Of a stretch of 64,000 nucleotides of DNA, positions 1 through 8,193 are shown piece by piece. A program made the translations under genes and the position numbers. This stretch comes from Streptantibioticus silvisoli. Its GTDB lineage: Bacteria > Actinomycetota > Actinomycetes > Streptomycetales > Streptomycetaceae. Location: the NCBI RefSeq assembly GCF_027947535.2, contig NZ_JAAGKO020000017.1:1-64000 (forward strand), in the 5' to 3' direction. The notes under the pieces were generated by a model. The model had not been told where the DNA came from. It did not search any database and saw only the letters and a list, made by a program, of their open reading frames with translations. The stretch's first letter is position 1, and the number at the start of each line of letters is the position of its first letter.

Positions 1-98
1 GCTGAAGGACAGGAACTGCACGGTGGCCGCGTCGGCGTACTGGGCGTCGTCCACCAGCAGCACCAGCGGCTCGCGCCGACCGGCTGCCGTCCGGGCGG
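1..98 (-). pseudogene. Internal fragment of an AAA/LAL-type LuxR regulator
   Basis: The minus strand directly after the P450 stop codon reads, in one open frame, EPLVLLVDDAQYADAATVQF. This is the Walker B strand and sensor region typical of large ATP-binding LuxR (LAL) regulators of actinomycete secondary metabolism. Walker B normally lies some 70-100 residues after Walker A, but here only about 10 codons separate it from the P450 stop. The 5' part therefore seems to be missing, and what is visible looks like a truncated copy that continues left of the window. A start overlapping the P450 gene in another frame is possible but unlikely. Confidence 0.35.
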
Positions 99-1316
99 TC
101 AGTCCCAGGCGACCATCAGCTCGTCGACGCCGTAGTGCACCGCGCGGTCGCGCAGCGGGACCTCGTCGGCCGGAACCGCCAGCCGCAGCGACGGGAAGCG
201 GTCGAAGAGCTTGCGCAGGGCGATGCGCATGGTGGAGCGCGCCAGGTGCTGGCCCAGGCACTGGTGGGCACCGAAGCCCAGCGCCAGGTGCTTGCGCGGC
301 AGCCGGGCGACGTCCAGCTCGTCGGGCGCCGGGAAGACCGAGGGGTCGCGGTTGGCGGACGGCAGCGAGAGCACCACCGTCTGGCCGGCCTTGATGGTGC
401 GGCCGCCGATCTCCACGTCCTCCAGCGCGCACCGGCTGGAACCCATCTGGGAGATGGTCAGGTAGCGCAGCAGCTCGTCGACCGCCGTCTCGTACAGGTC
501 GGGGCGGGCCCGCAGCCGCGCCAGCTGCTGGGGGTGCTCCAGCAGCGCGAAGACGCTCAGGCCCAGCATGTTGGGCGTGGTGTCGAGCGAACCGCCCACG
601 GTCAGCACCGCGAGGTTGACCAGCTCGTCCTCGGTCAGCTCGCCGGTCGCGATGAGCTGGCCGAAGAAGTCGTCCATCGGCTCGGCCGCGCGCTTTTTGA
701 CCATGTCGCGCAAGACCGCGTCGATGGCCTCCATGTGGCCGATGAACTCTTCCATCGTGTACGTCAGCTTCATCAGCGCGCCGAAGTGCTCGGACATGTC
801 CGCCACCAGCTCCGGCGGCACGTTCATCAGCGAGCACACCGACCGGGCAGGGATGGTCTCGGCGAACACCTTCAGCAGGTCGGCCGACGAGCCCGACGCC
901 TCCATCTCGTCCAGCACGCCGTCGATGATCGACGCCAGCTCCGGCTCGTGCTGCTGGATGCGGCGCACCGTGAAGTGCCCGGCCAGCAGCCGCCGGTACT
1001 TGGCGTGCTCGGGGTTGTCGGTCTTGGCGAACGCCCCGGGCGGTGACGGCTGCGGGTTGTACTCCGGGATGGGGAACGGCGGCGCGACCACGTGGGCCAG
1101 CAGCTCGTTGCGGTGGCTGAAGCGCGGGTCGGCGAGGATCTGCCGCACGTAGTCGTGCCGGGTGACCAGCCAGCCCGCGCGGTCGTTCGGCGCCACCTCG
1201 AAGGTGATCGGGCTGATCGGGTCCTTCTCGCGGAGCCGCGAGTACTCCGAGGGCGGGTCGAACGGGCACTTGCCACGTTCACTGGGTATCACGGGAGGTT
1301 CTGGCCTGGTCTTCAT
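99..1316 (-). CDS. Cytochrome P450 (CYP105-like heme loop)
   Basis: A 405-residue soluble bacterial P450 monooxygenase that probably hydroxylates or epoxidises the cluster product using electrons from the nearby ferredoxin. The heme loop is GFGAHQCLGQHLAR with ligand Cys353. The K-helix ExxR is seen as DELLRY. The I-helix reads VGGSLDTT, so Gly and Asp replace the usual Ala and Glu of AGxET while the two Thr remain. The heme Cys is intact, so this is not one of the inactive P450-like glycosyltransferase activators. It starts at ATG 1316 behind a GGAG ribosome site, 64 bp downstream of the second P450 and on the same strand, so the two are probably co-transcribed. The substrate is unknown. Confidence 0.93.
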   Translation of the reverse strand: MKTRPEPPVIPSERGKCPFDPPSEYSRLREKDPISPITFEVAPNDRAGWLVTRHDYVRQILADPRFSHRNELLAHVVAPPFPIPEYNPQPSPPGAFAKTDNPEHAKYRRLLAGHFTVRRIQQHEPELASIIDGVLDEMEASGSSADLLKVFAETIPARSVCSLMNVPPELVADMSEHFGALMKLTYTMEEFIGHMEAIDAVLRDMVKKRAAEPMDDFFGQLIATGELTEDELVNLAVLTVGGSLDTTPNMLGLSVFALLEHPQQLARLRARPDLYETAVDELLRYLTISQMGSSRCALEDVEIGGRTIKAGQTVVLSLPSANRDPSVFPAPDELDVARLPRKHLALGFGAHQCLGQHLARSTMRIALRKLFDRFPSLRLAVPADEVPLRDRAVHYGVDELMVAWD

Positions 1317-1379
1317 CTCTACTCCGTCCGGTCCGTCCGGGGCGCGGTGGGTTTCGGTGCGGGGCGGCGTCCGCCCGCG

Positions 1380-2615
1380 TCAGGCTCGCTCGACGACCAG
1401 CGGCAGGTGCCGGGCGCCGTAGACGTTGGTGCCGTGGAAGGACAAGGTGGCCTCGGGGTCCACCCGGATCGCCGAGAAGCGGTCCAGCATCGCGTTGAGC
1501 ACCACCCGGCCCTCCAGCCGGGCCAGCACCGCGCCGATGCAGTAGTGGATGCCGTGGCCGAACGCGGCCTGCCGGACGTTGGAGCGGCCCGGGGAGAACG
1601 CCGCGGGGTCCTCGAAGACGGCGCCGTCCTGGTTGGCCGACAGCAGCCACAGGTGCACCAGGGTGTCCGGGCCCACCGTCCGGCCGCCCAGCTCCACCTC
1701 CCGCGTGGTGACCCGCTCGATGCGGGTGAACGGCGGGCGCAGCCGCAGCGTCTCCTCCACGACCGCCGGGATCATCGAACGGTCGGCGCGCACCCGCTCC
1801 AGCAGCCCCGGGGTGGCGTCCAGGCACAGCAGGGCGTTGCCGATCAGCACCGAGGTGGTGATGTGCCCGGCCAGCAGCAGCAGGGTGGAGAAACTCGCGA
1901 TGTCCTCGTCGTCCAGGTGCTCGCCGTCCATCTCCGCGTGCACCAGGGTGCCCAGCAGGTCGTCCTGCGGCTCCTTGCGGCGCGCGTCGATGAAGTCCTG
2001 GAGGTAGGAGGAGATCCCGACCGCGGTCTCCTCCATCTGCTTCACGCTGTCGGGGTCGTCCGGGTCGGTCGACAGCAGCTGGTCGGCCCACTTCTGGAAC
2101 AGGTCCCGGTCGGACTGCGGCACGCCCAGCATTCCGGCGATGACGGTCACCGGCAGCGGGTTGGCCAGCGCGTCGACCAGGTCGAACCGGTCACCGTCGA
2201 CCGCGTCGAGCAGCTCGCCGGTCAGCTCGGTGATCCACGGCTCCAGGGCCGCGACCAGGTTGTTGGTGAACGCCCGGCTCACCATCCGCCGCATCTTGCC
2301 GTGCAGCGGCGGGTCGAGCAGCAGCAGCGTGCCGCGCGGCGCCTTGCGCTTGCCGCCGGACAGCCGGCCCACGGTGTCGGAGGAGTACGTCGCCGGGTCC
2401 GACAGGATCGCCTGGACGTCCTGGTGACCGAAGACGTGCACGTGCTCGGAGTCGTCCCACCACACCGGGCACTCGCGCCGCTTGCGCTCCAGCCAGGCCA
2501 GCAGGGTCGTCCCGCCGTCCGGGTCCACGGTGGGCACCTTGCCGGGCCCGTGGTCCGCGGCCGGCGAGGACGCCTCCGGCGTGTCCGGCGGGTTCAGGCT
2601 GTCGTCGTGCACCAC
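1380..2615 (-). CDS. Cytochrome P450 (CYP107/macrolide type)
   Basis: A P450 of 411 residues with heme motif FGHGIHYCIG (ligand Cys359), I-helix AGHITT with the catalytic Thr, and ExxR as EETLRLR. The heme loop resembles macrolide-tailoring CYP107 enzymes, so late hydroxylation of the cluster product is the likely role. I chose tandem GTG codons at 2615/2612 because a GGAGAGGGG ribosome site sits just upstream. An in-frame ATG at 2735 would add 40 low-complexity residues translated from a duplicated leader. It is transcribed divergently from the ferredoxin and ahead of the other P450. Confidence 0.93.
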   Translation of the reverse strand: MVHDDSLNPPDTPEASSPAADHGPGKVPTVDPDGGTTLLAWLERKRRECPVWWDDSEHVHVFGHQDVQAILSDPATYSSDTVGRLSGGKRKAPRGTLLLLDPPLHGKMRRMVSRAFTNNLVAALEPWITELTGELLDAVDGDRFDLVDALANPLPVTVIAGMLGVPQSDRDLFQKWADQLLSTDPDDPDSVKQMEETAVGISSYLQDFIDARRKEPQDDLLGTLVHAEMDGEHLDDEDIASFSTLLLLAGHITTSVLIGNALLCLDATPGLLERVRADRSMIPAVVEETLRLRPPFTRIERVTTREVELGGRTVGPDTLVHLWLLSANQDGAVFEDPAAFSPGRSNVRQAAFGHGIHYCIGAVLARLEGRVVLNAMLDRFSAIRVDPEATLSFHGTNVYGARHLPLVVERA

Positions 2616-2625
2616 CAGGGTTCCC

Positions 2626-2677
2626 CTCTCCTGCGCCCGGTACGGCCGGGGCTCTCCTGTGCCCGGTACGGCCGGGG
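2626..2677 (-). repeat. 26-bp tandem duplication in the P450 leader
   Basis: Two adjacent near-identical 26-bp units (2626-2651 and 2652-2677, one base different) lie just upstream of the P450 start. Read on the minus strand, each unit contains an AGGAGAG ribosome-binding core, so the leader carries two copies of the Shine-Dalgarno sequence. Only the copy nearer the gene is correctly spaced from GTG 2615. Confidence 0.75.
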
Positions 2678-2763
2678 CCGTTCTCACACCTCGGGCCGGC
2701 GTTCCCGCCGGCCGTCCGTCGGCCCACCCCAGCACGGCCCGCGAGCGGGCCGCCAGCGCCGGA

Positions 2764-2785
2764 CCCGGAACTCTAGGGATTCACC
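2764..2785. promoter_or_regulatory. Shared CTCTAGGGA element between P450 and ferredoxin genes
   Basis: The 22-bp string at 2764-2785 (core CTCTAGGGA at 2771-2779) recurs almost unchanged at 10911-10932 in the divergent 3-dehydratase/acyltransferase promoter. It lies about 155 bp before the P450 start and 150 bp before the ferredoxin start. Recurrence in two divergent promoters of one cluster suggests an operator or promoter element for a common regulator, perhaps the SARP. The rest of the 2678-2929 gap shows nothing else I can support. Confidence 0.5.
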
Positions 2786-2929
2786 GAGTCCCCGCGGCAC
2801 GGCGGCCGGCCGCCCCGGGCCGGGCCGATGTCTGGAGGAATCACCAGACCGGGCCCCCACCGCTCCGCAACACCGCGTGACCGCCGCACTATGGGCATCC
2901 CATCCCACCGGACACCGCAGAAGGGCCGC

Positions 2930-3127
2930 ATGGAGATCGTCATCGACCACGACAGGTGCCTGGGCACCGGCCAATGTGTCCTCGCGGCCGGCGAGGTCTT
3001 CGACCAGGACGAGCAGGACGGCCACGCGGTCCTGCTCATCCAGAACCCCGGGCCCCATCTCGCGGAGTCCGTCCGCGAAGCCCGCGACGCCTGTCCGCTC
3101 AGCGCCATCACCGTCCTGGAGGGGTGA
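2930..3127 (+). CDS. 3Fe-4S ferredoxin, P450 partner
   Basis: A 65-residue ferredoxin that passes electrons to the adjacent P450s in the cytoplasm. It has the single-cluster arrangement of Streptomyces P450 ferredoxins: CLGTGQC (Cys-x5-Cys in place of the four-Cys 4Fe-4S motif) and a distal CP in ACPLSAI. The start MEIVIDHDRC follows an AGAAGG ribosome site at normal spacing. An upstream in-frame ATG at 2828 would add 34 residues unlike any ferredoxin. It is the first gene of a plus-strand run that continues 45 bp later with a glycosyltransferase. The cognate ferredoxin reductase is not in the window. Confidence 0.93.
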   Translation: MEIVIDHDRCLGTGQCVLAAGEVFDQDEQDGHAVLLIQNPGPHLAESVREARDACPLSAITVLEG

Positions 3128-3172
3128 CCGCGGCTCGTCGCCGCGTCCTCCCGTGAACCACGAGGAGAATCC

Positions 3173-4420
3173 ATGCGCGTGCTTTTCGCCGGCTTGTCCG
3201 AGTCGGCGCACCTGTATGGCATGGTGCCACTCGCCTGGGCCCTGACCTCGGCCGGCCATGAGGTACTGATGGCCAACGAGCCCTCGCTGACCGACACCAT
3301 CACCGGGGCCGGACTGATCGCGGCGCCCGTCGGCCGCGACCACGGCATCCACTCCGACATGTCCGGCTCGCGCGAGAGCCAGGACGCCGACGTCGCCAAC
3401 TGGAGCCGGCTGGCTCCCGGGCAGGTCGACTGGCCCGCGATGCGCCGCCGCTACGAGATCAGCGTGCCGTGGGGATTCGCCCGCTACAACGACCCCGTCA
3501 TCGACGACATGGTGGAACTGGCCCGCAGCTGGCGGCCCGACCTCGTCGTGCGTGACCCGCTCGCCTACGCGGGCGCCATCGCCGCCCGGGCCTGCGGTGC
3601 CGCCCACGCCCGCCTGCTGTGGTGCGCCGACGTCTACGCGCAGGCCCGCCGCACCTTCGTCGAACTGCACGCCCAGCAGCCGCCGGCCGAACGCACCGAC
3701 CCGCTCGCCGAATGGATCGACGAGCGCGGAGCCCCGTTCGGCGTGGTCTGCGACGAGGAACTGCTCAACGGCCAGTTCACCCTCGACACCCTGCCGCCCA
3801 AGCTGCGTCCGCACACCGGGCTGCGCACCGTGTCCATGCGCTACCAGCCCTACAACGGCCCCGCGGTGCTGTGGGACTGGCTGCGCGACGCCCCCAAGCG
3901 CCCGCGGGTGTGCCTGACCCTGGGCCGCACCAACACCGAGGCGTACGGCGGGGACTACATCAGCGTCCCGGACATCCTCACCGCCCTGTCCGCCCTCGAC
4001 ATCGAGGTGGTCGCGGCCCTCATGCCGCAACAGCGCGCCCAGCTCGGGGAGTTGCCGGAGAACGTCCGGGCCGTGCACGGCGTCGCCCTGCACACCCTGC
4101 TGCCCAGCTGCTCACTGGTCATCCACCACGGCGGCTGGGGGACCTTCTCCACCGCCCTGGTCAACGCCGTACCGCAGCTGACGCTGTCCACCTACGTCGC
4201 CGACCAGGAGATGCGCGGACGCACCCTCGAACGCGAGGGGGCCGGAGTCTTCCTGCACCACAGCGAGGTCACCCCGGAGAAGGTCGTCCACCACACCCGC
4301 CGCATGCTGGACGACGCCACCTTCGCCGTCAACGCCAAGCGGCTGAGCGACGAGTCGGCCGCCATGCCGACGCCGTATGAGACGGTGGCGGAACTGGAGC
4401 GTATCGCCATGAGCCGCTGA
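3173..4420 (+). CDS. EryCIII/DesVII-like glycosyltransferase
   Basis: A GT1-family glycosyltransferase of 415 residues (GT-B fold), likely to move a deoxysugar from an NDP donor to the polyketide-type aglycone. The N-terminal acceptor half begins MRVLFAGLSESAHLYGMVPL. The donor half carries RVCLTLGRTN and the nucleotide-binding HHGGWGTFSTALVNAVPQLT segment. The family (EryCIII, DesVII, TylM2) often needs a heme-less P450-like activator, and none is visible here since both nearby P450s keep the heme Cys. It starts at ATG 3173 after a GAGGAG site and is probably co-transcribed with the ferredoxin and the 4,6-dehydratase. Confidence 0.9.
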   Translation: MRVLFAGLSESAHLYGMVPLAWALTSAGHEVLMANEPSLTDTITGAGLIAAPVGRDHGIHSDMSGSRESQDADVANWSRLAPGQVDWPAMRRRYEISVPWGFARYNDPVIDDMVELARSWRPDLVVRDPLAYAGAIAARACGAAHARLLWCADVYAQARRTFVELHAQQPPAERTDPLAEWIDERGAPFGVVCDEELLNGQFTLDTLPPKLRPHTGLRTVSMRYQPYNGPAVLWDWLRDAPKRPRVCLTLGRTNTEAYGGDYISVPDILTALSALDIEVVAALMPQQRAQLGELPENVRAVHGVALHTLLPSCSLVIHHGGWGTFSTALVNAVPQLTLSTYVADQEMRGRTLEREGAGVFLHHSEVTPEKVVHHTRRMLDDATFAVNAKRLSDESAAMPTPYETVAELERIAMSR

Positions 4421-4503
4421 ACGCCGCCGACGCGGCAACCGCACGGATCAGGACGGCACGCGCGCCGTCCCGCACTGCTCACAGAGGGAAGGAGGCCGGC
4501 GCG

Positions 4504-4542
4504 ATGACCCCGTTGGGGTTCAGCGCGCCACAGCCCAGATGA
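4504..4542 (+). CDS. 12-codon leader ORF coupled to the 4,6-dehydratase
   Basis: An ATG at 4504 follows a strong GGAAGGAGG ribosome site and opens a 12-codon frame (MTPLGFSAPQPR). Its TGA at 4540-4542 overlaps the ATG of the dehydratase at 4539 as ATGA. The dehydratase has only a weak purine stretch of its own before its start. The mini-ORF therefore probably serves to load ribosomes and pass them on by re-initiation. It encodes nothing recognisable. The alternative is that the dehydratase is translated from a distant Shine-Dalgarno. Confidence 0.5.
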   Translation: MTPLGFSAPQPR

Positions 4543-5561
4543 CTCATACGAGAATCCTGGTAACCGGCGGCGCCGGTTTCATCGGATCGCACTACGTACG
4601 GACGCTGCTCGGTCCCTCGGGCCCGCCCGACGTCTCGGTCACCGTCCTGGACAAGATGACCTACGCGGCCAGCTCCTCCAGCCTGGACCCGGTCCGCGGG
4701 TCCGACCGCTTCGCCCTGGCGATCGCCGACATCTGCGACCCGGTGGAGACCGGCCGGCTGGTCGCCGAACACGACCAGGTCGTGCACTTCGCCGCCGAGT
4801 CCCACGTGGACCGCTCCATCTCCGACTCCGCCGAGTTCGTCCGCACCAACGTCCTGGGCACCCACGTGCTGGTGGACGCGGCCCACCGGCACGGCATCGA
4901 GACCTTCGTGCACGTCTCCACCGACGAGGTCTACGGCTCGATCAGCACCGGCTCCACCGCGGAGACCACGCCGCTGAGCCCCAACTCCCCGTACGCCGCG
5001 TCCAAGGCCGCCAGCGACCTGATCGCGCTGTCGTACCACCGCACCCACGGCACCGACGTGCGCGTCACCCGCTGCTCCAACAACTACGGCCACCACCAGT
5101 TCCCCGAGAAGCTCATCCCGCTGTTCGTCACCAACCTGCTCGACGGCAAGAACGTGCCGCTGTACGGCGACGGCCTCAACATCCGCGACTGGCTGCACAT
5201 CGACGACCACGTGCGCGGCATCGAGCTGGTGCGCACCGGCGGACGCCCCGGCGAGGTCTACAACATCGGCGGCGGGACCGAGCTGACCAACCGGGAGCTG
5301 ACCCACCTGCTGCTGGAGGCCTGCGGCGCCTCCCACGACCGGATCGAGTACGTCACCGACCGCAAGGGGCACGACCTGCGCTACTCGGTGGACTGGAGCA
5401 AGAGCCACGCCGAGCTGGGCTACACCCCGCGCAAGAACTTCGTCGAGGGCCTGGCGGAGACGGTGGCCTGGTACCGCGACAACCGCGACTGGTGGGAGTC
5501 GCTCAGGGAGCGGGCCGCGCTGCCCGCCGAGGAGAACGTTGTGGGGGCGCCAGCATGCTGA
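4539..5561 (+). CDS. dTDP-glucose 4,6-dehydratase
   Basis: Converts dTDP-D-glucose to dTDP-4-keto-6-deoxy-D-glucose with bound NAD+, the entry step to 6-deoxyhexoses. At 340 residues it has the usual family length. The Rossmann motif TGGAGFIG is at residues 9-16. The catalytic triplet TDE is at 128-130, and the SDR pair is Tyr152 and Lys156 (PYAASK). The RDWLHIDDH segment and the N-terminal VLDKMTYA are also family hallmarks. It supplies the substrate for the epimerase, 3-dehydratase and 4-ketoreductase nearby. The last codons overlap the SARP start. Confidence 0.96.
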   Translation: MTHTRILVTGGAGFIGSHYVRTLLGPSGPPDVSVTVLDKMTYAASSSSLDPVRGSDRFALAIADICDPVETGRLVAEHDQVVHFAAESHVDRSISDSAEFVRTNVLGTHVLVDAAHRHGIETFVHVSTDEVYGSISTGSTAETTPLSPNSPYAASKAASDLIALSYHRTHGTDVRVTRCSNNYGHHQFPEKLIPLFVTNLLDGKNVPLYGDGLNIRDWLHIDDHVRGIELVRTGGRPGEVYNIGGGTELTNRELTHLLLEACGASHDRIEYVTDRKGHDLRYSVDWSKSHAELGYTPRKNFVEGLAETVAWYRDNRDWWESLRERAALPAEENVVGAPAC

Positions 5562-6343
5562 GGTGCCGCACACTCGGCCTCATGGAGGTCACCGCCGGCG
5601 GACGCACGACGACACCCAGCGCGCCCAAGGTGCGCCAGGTGCTCGCCGTCCTGATCGCCCGGCGCAACGAACACGTCTCGCTCAGCGCCCTGGCCACCGA
5701 ACTGTGGGAGGGCCGGCCGCCGCGCAGTGCCACCGGCACCGTGCAGACCTACGTCTACCTGCTGCGCAAGCTGCTGGAACCCAACGGCGACCCCGCCGAC
5801 AACAACGGACCGCTGGTCACCAAGGCCGCCGGCTACCTGCTGCGGGTCGGGCCGGGCGAGTGCGACGAGGCGGAGTTCGCCGAACTGTCCGCCCGGGGCC
5901 AGGCCGCGCTGCGCGAGGGCGACCCGCGCACGGCGGCCGAACTGCTCAACGCCGCCCTGGCGCTGTGGACCGGGCCCGCGCTGGCCGACGTCATCCAGGG
6001 CCCGCTGCTCCAGGCGCACGCCATGCGCCTGCAGGAACGCCACATGCACACCATGGAACTGCGGGTCAGCGCCGAGCTCAGCCTCGGCCTGCACCGCGAA
6101 CTGGTCGGCGAACTCAAGGAGTTGGCCTGCGCCCATCCGCTGCACGAATGGTTCCAGGGCAGCTTGATCATCGCCCTGCAACGCTGCGGCCGGCGCGACG
6201 AGGCACTCCAGGTCTACCAGCAGCTGCGCACCGTGCTGCGCGACGAACTCGGGCTCGACCCCTCGCCCGGCATCCAGCGCATCCAGCAGCACGTGCTGGA
6301 GGGCAAGGAGTCGACCGCGGACCTCAGCCTGCTGCCCGGCTGA
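5555..6343 (+). CDS. SARP-family transcriptional activator
   Basis: A short SARP of 262 residues with two domains: an N-terminal OmpR-like winged helix (about 1-95, with LSALATELWEGRPPRSATGTVQTYVYLLRK covering the recognition region) and a bacterial transcriptional activation domain (about 96-245, containing EWFQGSLIIALQRCGRRDEAL). It is most likely the pathway-specific activator of the sugar/P450 cluster, binding direct repeats near -35 elements. It starts at ATG 5555, seven bases inside the end of the dehydratase gene, so it is translationally coupled to a structural gene. This implies positive feedback if it activates this operon. The CTCTAGGGA elements are candidate targets but do not match the classical TCGAG-type heptamer. 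Confidence 0.92.
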   Translation: MLRCRTLGLMEVTAGGRTTTPSAPKVRQVLAVLIARRNEHVSLSALATELWEGRPPRSATGTVQTYVYLLRKLLEPNGDPADNNGPLVTKAAGYLLRVGPGECDEAEFAELSARGQAALREGDPRTAAELLNAALALWTGPALADVIQGPLLQAHAMRLQERHMHTMELRVSAELSLGLHRELVGELKELACAHPLHEWFQGSLIIALQRCGRRDEALQVYQQLRTVLRDELGLDPSPGIQRIQQHVLEGKESTADLSLLPG

Positions 6344-6348
6344 CCCGC

Positions 6349-6369
6349 CGGTCACCGGTCACCGGTCAC
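6349..6369. repeat. Three tandem heptamers CGGTCAC at a convergent junction
   Basis: CGGTCAC is repeated three times without interruption between the SARP stop and the 4-ketoreductase stop, overlapping the latter. It resembles the longer heptamer arrays at 54556 and 56109. No terminator hairpin is evident here. Confidence 0.7.
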
Positions 6370-7349
6370 TCCGACATCGTCGCCTTCCACAGTTCCTGCA
6401 CCGAGACGTCCGGCCCCCGCCACGGCGACCATCCCAGCAGCCGGCGGGCCAGCCGGATGTCCACCCGCATCCAGTCGGGATCCGTCGGCGGCCTGGTCGA
6501 ACCGCCGGCGTCCTCCTCCACCACCTCGGCCGCGATACCGCTCGCCGCGATCAGCTGGTCCACCAGCGACCGCACGTGAACCGCCTCGCCGCGCCCGATG
6601 TTGAACACCCGGCGGGCACCGATCGGTGCCGTCGCCGCGCACATGATGGCCTCGGAAGTGTCCCGTACGTCCACGAAGTCGCGGTGCGCCCGCAGCGGCG
6701 CCACCCGGATCACGGCCGGCCCGGAGGTGCGGGACGCCTCCTTCAGCTGCTGGGCCACCCGGCCCAGCAGACTGTTCGGCGGCGAACCCGCGCCGATCAC
6801 GTTCGACAGCCGCAGCACGACCGCGTCGGTGCGGCCGGCCGCGGCGGCCTCCAGCACCGCCCGGGTGCCCAGCAGCTTCGTACGGCCGTACTGCGTGGTG
6901 GGCCGTACCGAACCCCACTCGTCCAGCGACGAACCCACCGGCTGCGGGGCGTACTCGTGCATGGAGCCCAGGTGCACCAGACGCGGCTTCCACGCAGCGT
7001 GGTCCAGCGCCGACAGCAGCCACTCCACGAGCTGGTGGTTGCCCTGCTCCATGTGCTCGGGCGACGGTGACCACGCCACACCGGCGGCGTTGACCACCGC
7101 CACCGGACGCTCGGCGTCGATGATCCGCGCCAGCTCGGCGGGGCTGCCGTCCAACATGTCGAGGTGACAGGAGCGGCAGCCGGCCGTGGCGAGGGTCGCC
7201 TGGCGGGAGACGGCCAGCACGTCCACGCCCGCGGCCGCGAAAGCGGCGACCGCGTGACGGCCCAGGAAGCCGGTGCCGCCCATGACGATCACCCGCCGGG
7301 GTGCCTCGTCCGTCGCCACGGCGAGCCGATGCCCATCGACCACCGCCAT
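6366..7349 (-). CDS. NDP-hexose 4-ketoreductase
   Basis: An extended SDR of 327 residues that reduces the 4-keto group of an NDP-deoxyhexose, usually the last step before glycosyl transfer. The nucleotide motif is GGTGFLG (residues 24-30). The catalytic set is Ser129 (LGSMHEY), Tyr154 and Lys158 (QYGRTK). The overall pattern matches UrdR/TylCIV-type ketoreductases. The start MAVVDGHRLA at 7349 follows a perfect AGGAGG. A longer frame to 7427 would add 26 residues without a ribosome site. It is convergent with the SARP and divergent from the epimerase. The 185-bp divergent gap (7350-7534) is AT-richer than its surroundings but shows no clear operator. Confidence 0.92.
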   Translation of the reverse strand: MAVVDGHRLAVATDEAPRRVIVMGGTGFLGRHAVAAFAAAGVDVLAVSRQATLATAGCRSCHLDMLDGSPAELARIIDAERPVAVVNAAGVAWSPSPEHMEQGNHQLVEWLLSALDHAAWKPRLVHLGSMHEYAPQPVGSSLDEWGSVRPTTQYGRTKLLGTRAVLEAAAAGRTDAVVLRLSNVIGAGSPPNSLLGRVAQQLKEASRTSGPAVIRVAPLRAHRDFVDVRDTSEAIMCAATAPIGARRVFNIGRGEAVHVRSLVDQLIAASGIAAEVVEEDAGGSTRPPTDPDWMRVDIRLARRLLGWSPWRGPDVSVQELWKATMSE

Positions 7350-7534
7350 GCCAGCCTCCTCACAGATCCCGTCCCGGCGCGGCGCGCACGCGAACCACGC
7401 ATGCACTGCCGGGGCGCTACAGCTCAACCATTCCAGTCGCCTATCGTGGGCTCATCCAGAATGAATGGACTCGAGCGTCCCGGGAGCGGTCCTTCAACGA
7501 GGCTGGAATTACACGCCATAGCGTTGGCACCATC

Positions 7535-8140
7535 ATGAAGGTTCGAGAGATGGCGGTACCGGACGCGTTCCGCATCACGCCGCACAAGTTCACCGATTCG
7601 CGAGGAAATTTCTACGAGTCCTTCCGGCACGGCGAACTCGCCGAGGAAATCGGGCGTCCCATCCCGATCACCCAGGTGAACTACTCCGTGTCGCGGAAGA
7701 ACACCCTGCGCGGTCTGCACGGCACCTTGCTGGCATCCGGCCAGGCGAAGATCGTCTGCTGCGTGCGCGGTGCGGTGCTCGACATCGTGGTCGACCTGCG
7801 CACCGGGTCGCCGACCTACGGGGTGTACGAGGCAAACCGGCTCGACGCGGAGTCGGGCGACACCGTCTTCGTGGCGGAGGGGCTGGTCCACGGCTTCCTC
7901 GCGCTCACCGACGACACCTGTGTCTCCTACCTGTGCTCGACCGAGTTCGTCCCGGGCACCCAACTGGACATCGACCCGTTCGACCCCGAACTGAACCTGC
8001 CGTGGGACCTGCCGGACGCCCCTTTGATGTCGGCCAAGGACGCCGGCGCCATGTCGGTCGCCCGGGCCCGCGAAACCGGCCTGCTCCCCGACTACGAGGC
8101 ATGCCTGGCCTATTACGCCGCGCTCCGTGGCACTTCCTGA
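7535..8140 (+). CDS. NDP-4-keto-6-deoxyhexose 3,5-epimerase-like cupin
   Basis: An RmlC-family cupin of 201 residues that inverts C3 and/or C5 of the 4-keto sugar, giving an L-sugar if C5 is inverted. The catalytic base His62 lies in TLRGLHG, with Lys72 (GQAKIV) and His119 (EGLVHGFLAL) at conserved positions. The acid Tyr that RmlC has in a TDYY-like segment aligns with Phe138 (CSTEFVPG). This may limit the protein to a single epimerisation or another outcome. The start MKVREMAVPD at 7535 lies far inside the longest open frame, whose N-terminal extension is not family-like. It is followed 53 bp later by a glycosyltransferase. Confidence 0.88.
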   Translation: MKVREMAVPDAFRITPHKFTDSRGNFYESFRHGELAEEIGRPIPITQVNYSVSRKNTLRGLHGTLLASGQAKIVCCVRGAVLDIVVDLRTGSPTYGVYEANRLDAESGDTVFVAEGLVHGFLALTDDTCVSYLCSTEFVPGTQLDIDPFDPELNLPWDLPDAPLMSAKDAGAMSVARARETGLLPDYEACLAYYAALRGTS

Positions 8141-8193
8141 ACCTCACACGGACCGGGCCCGTCCCGGGCGCGGTCGGAACGAAGGTGACGACC

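Noticed and set aside
1092-3245. Long plus-strand frame of 717 codons opposite the two P450 genes
   Set aside because: It is the antisense shadow of well-supported P450 genes. Its translation is Arg/Gln/Val-rich with no family features.
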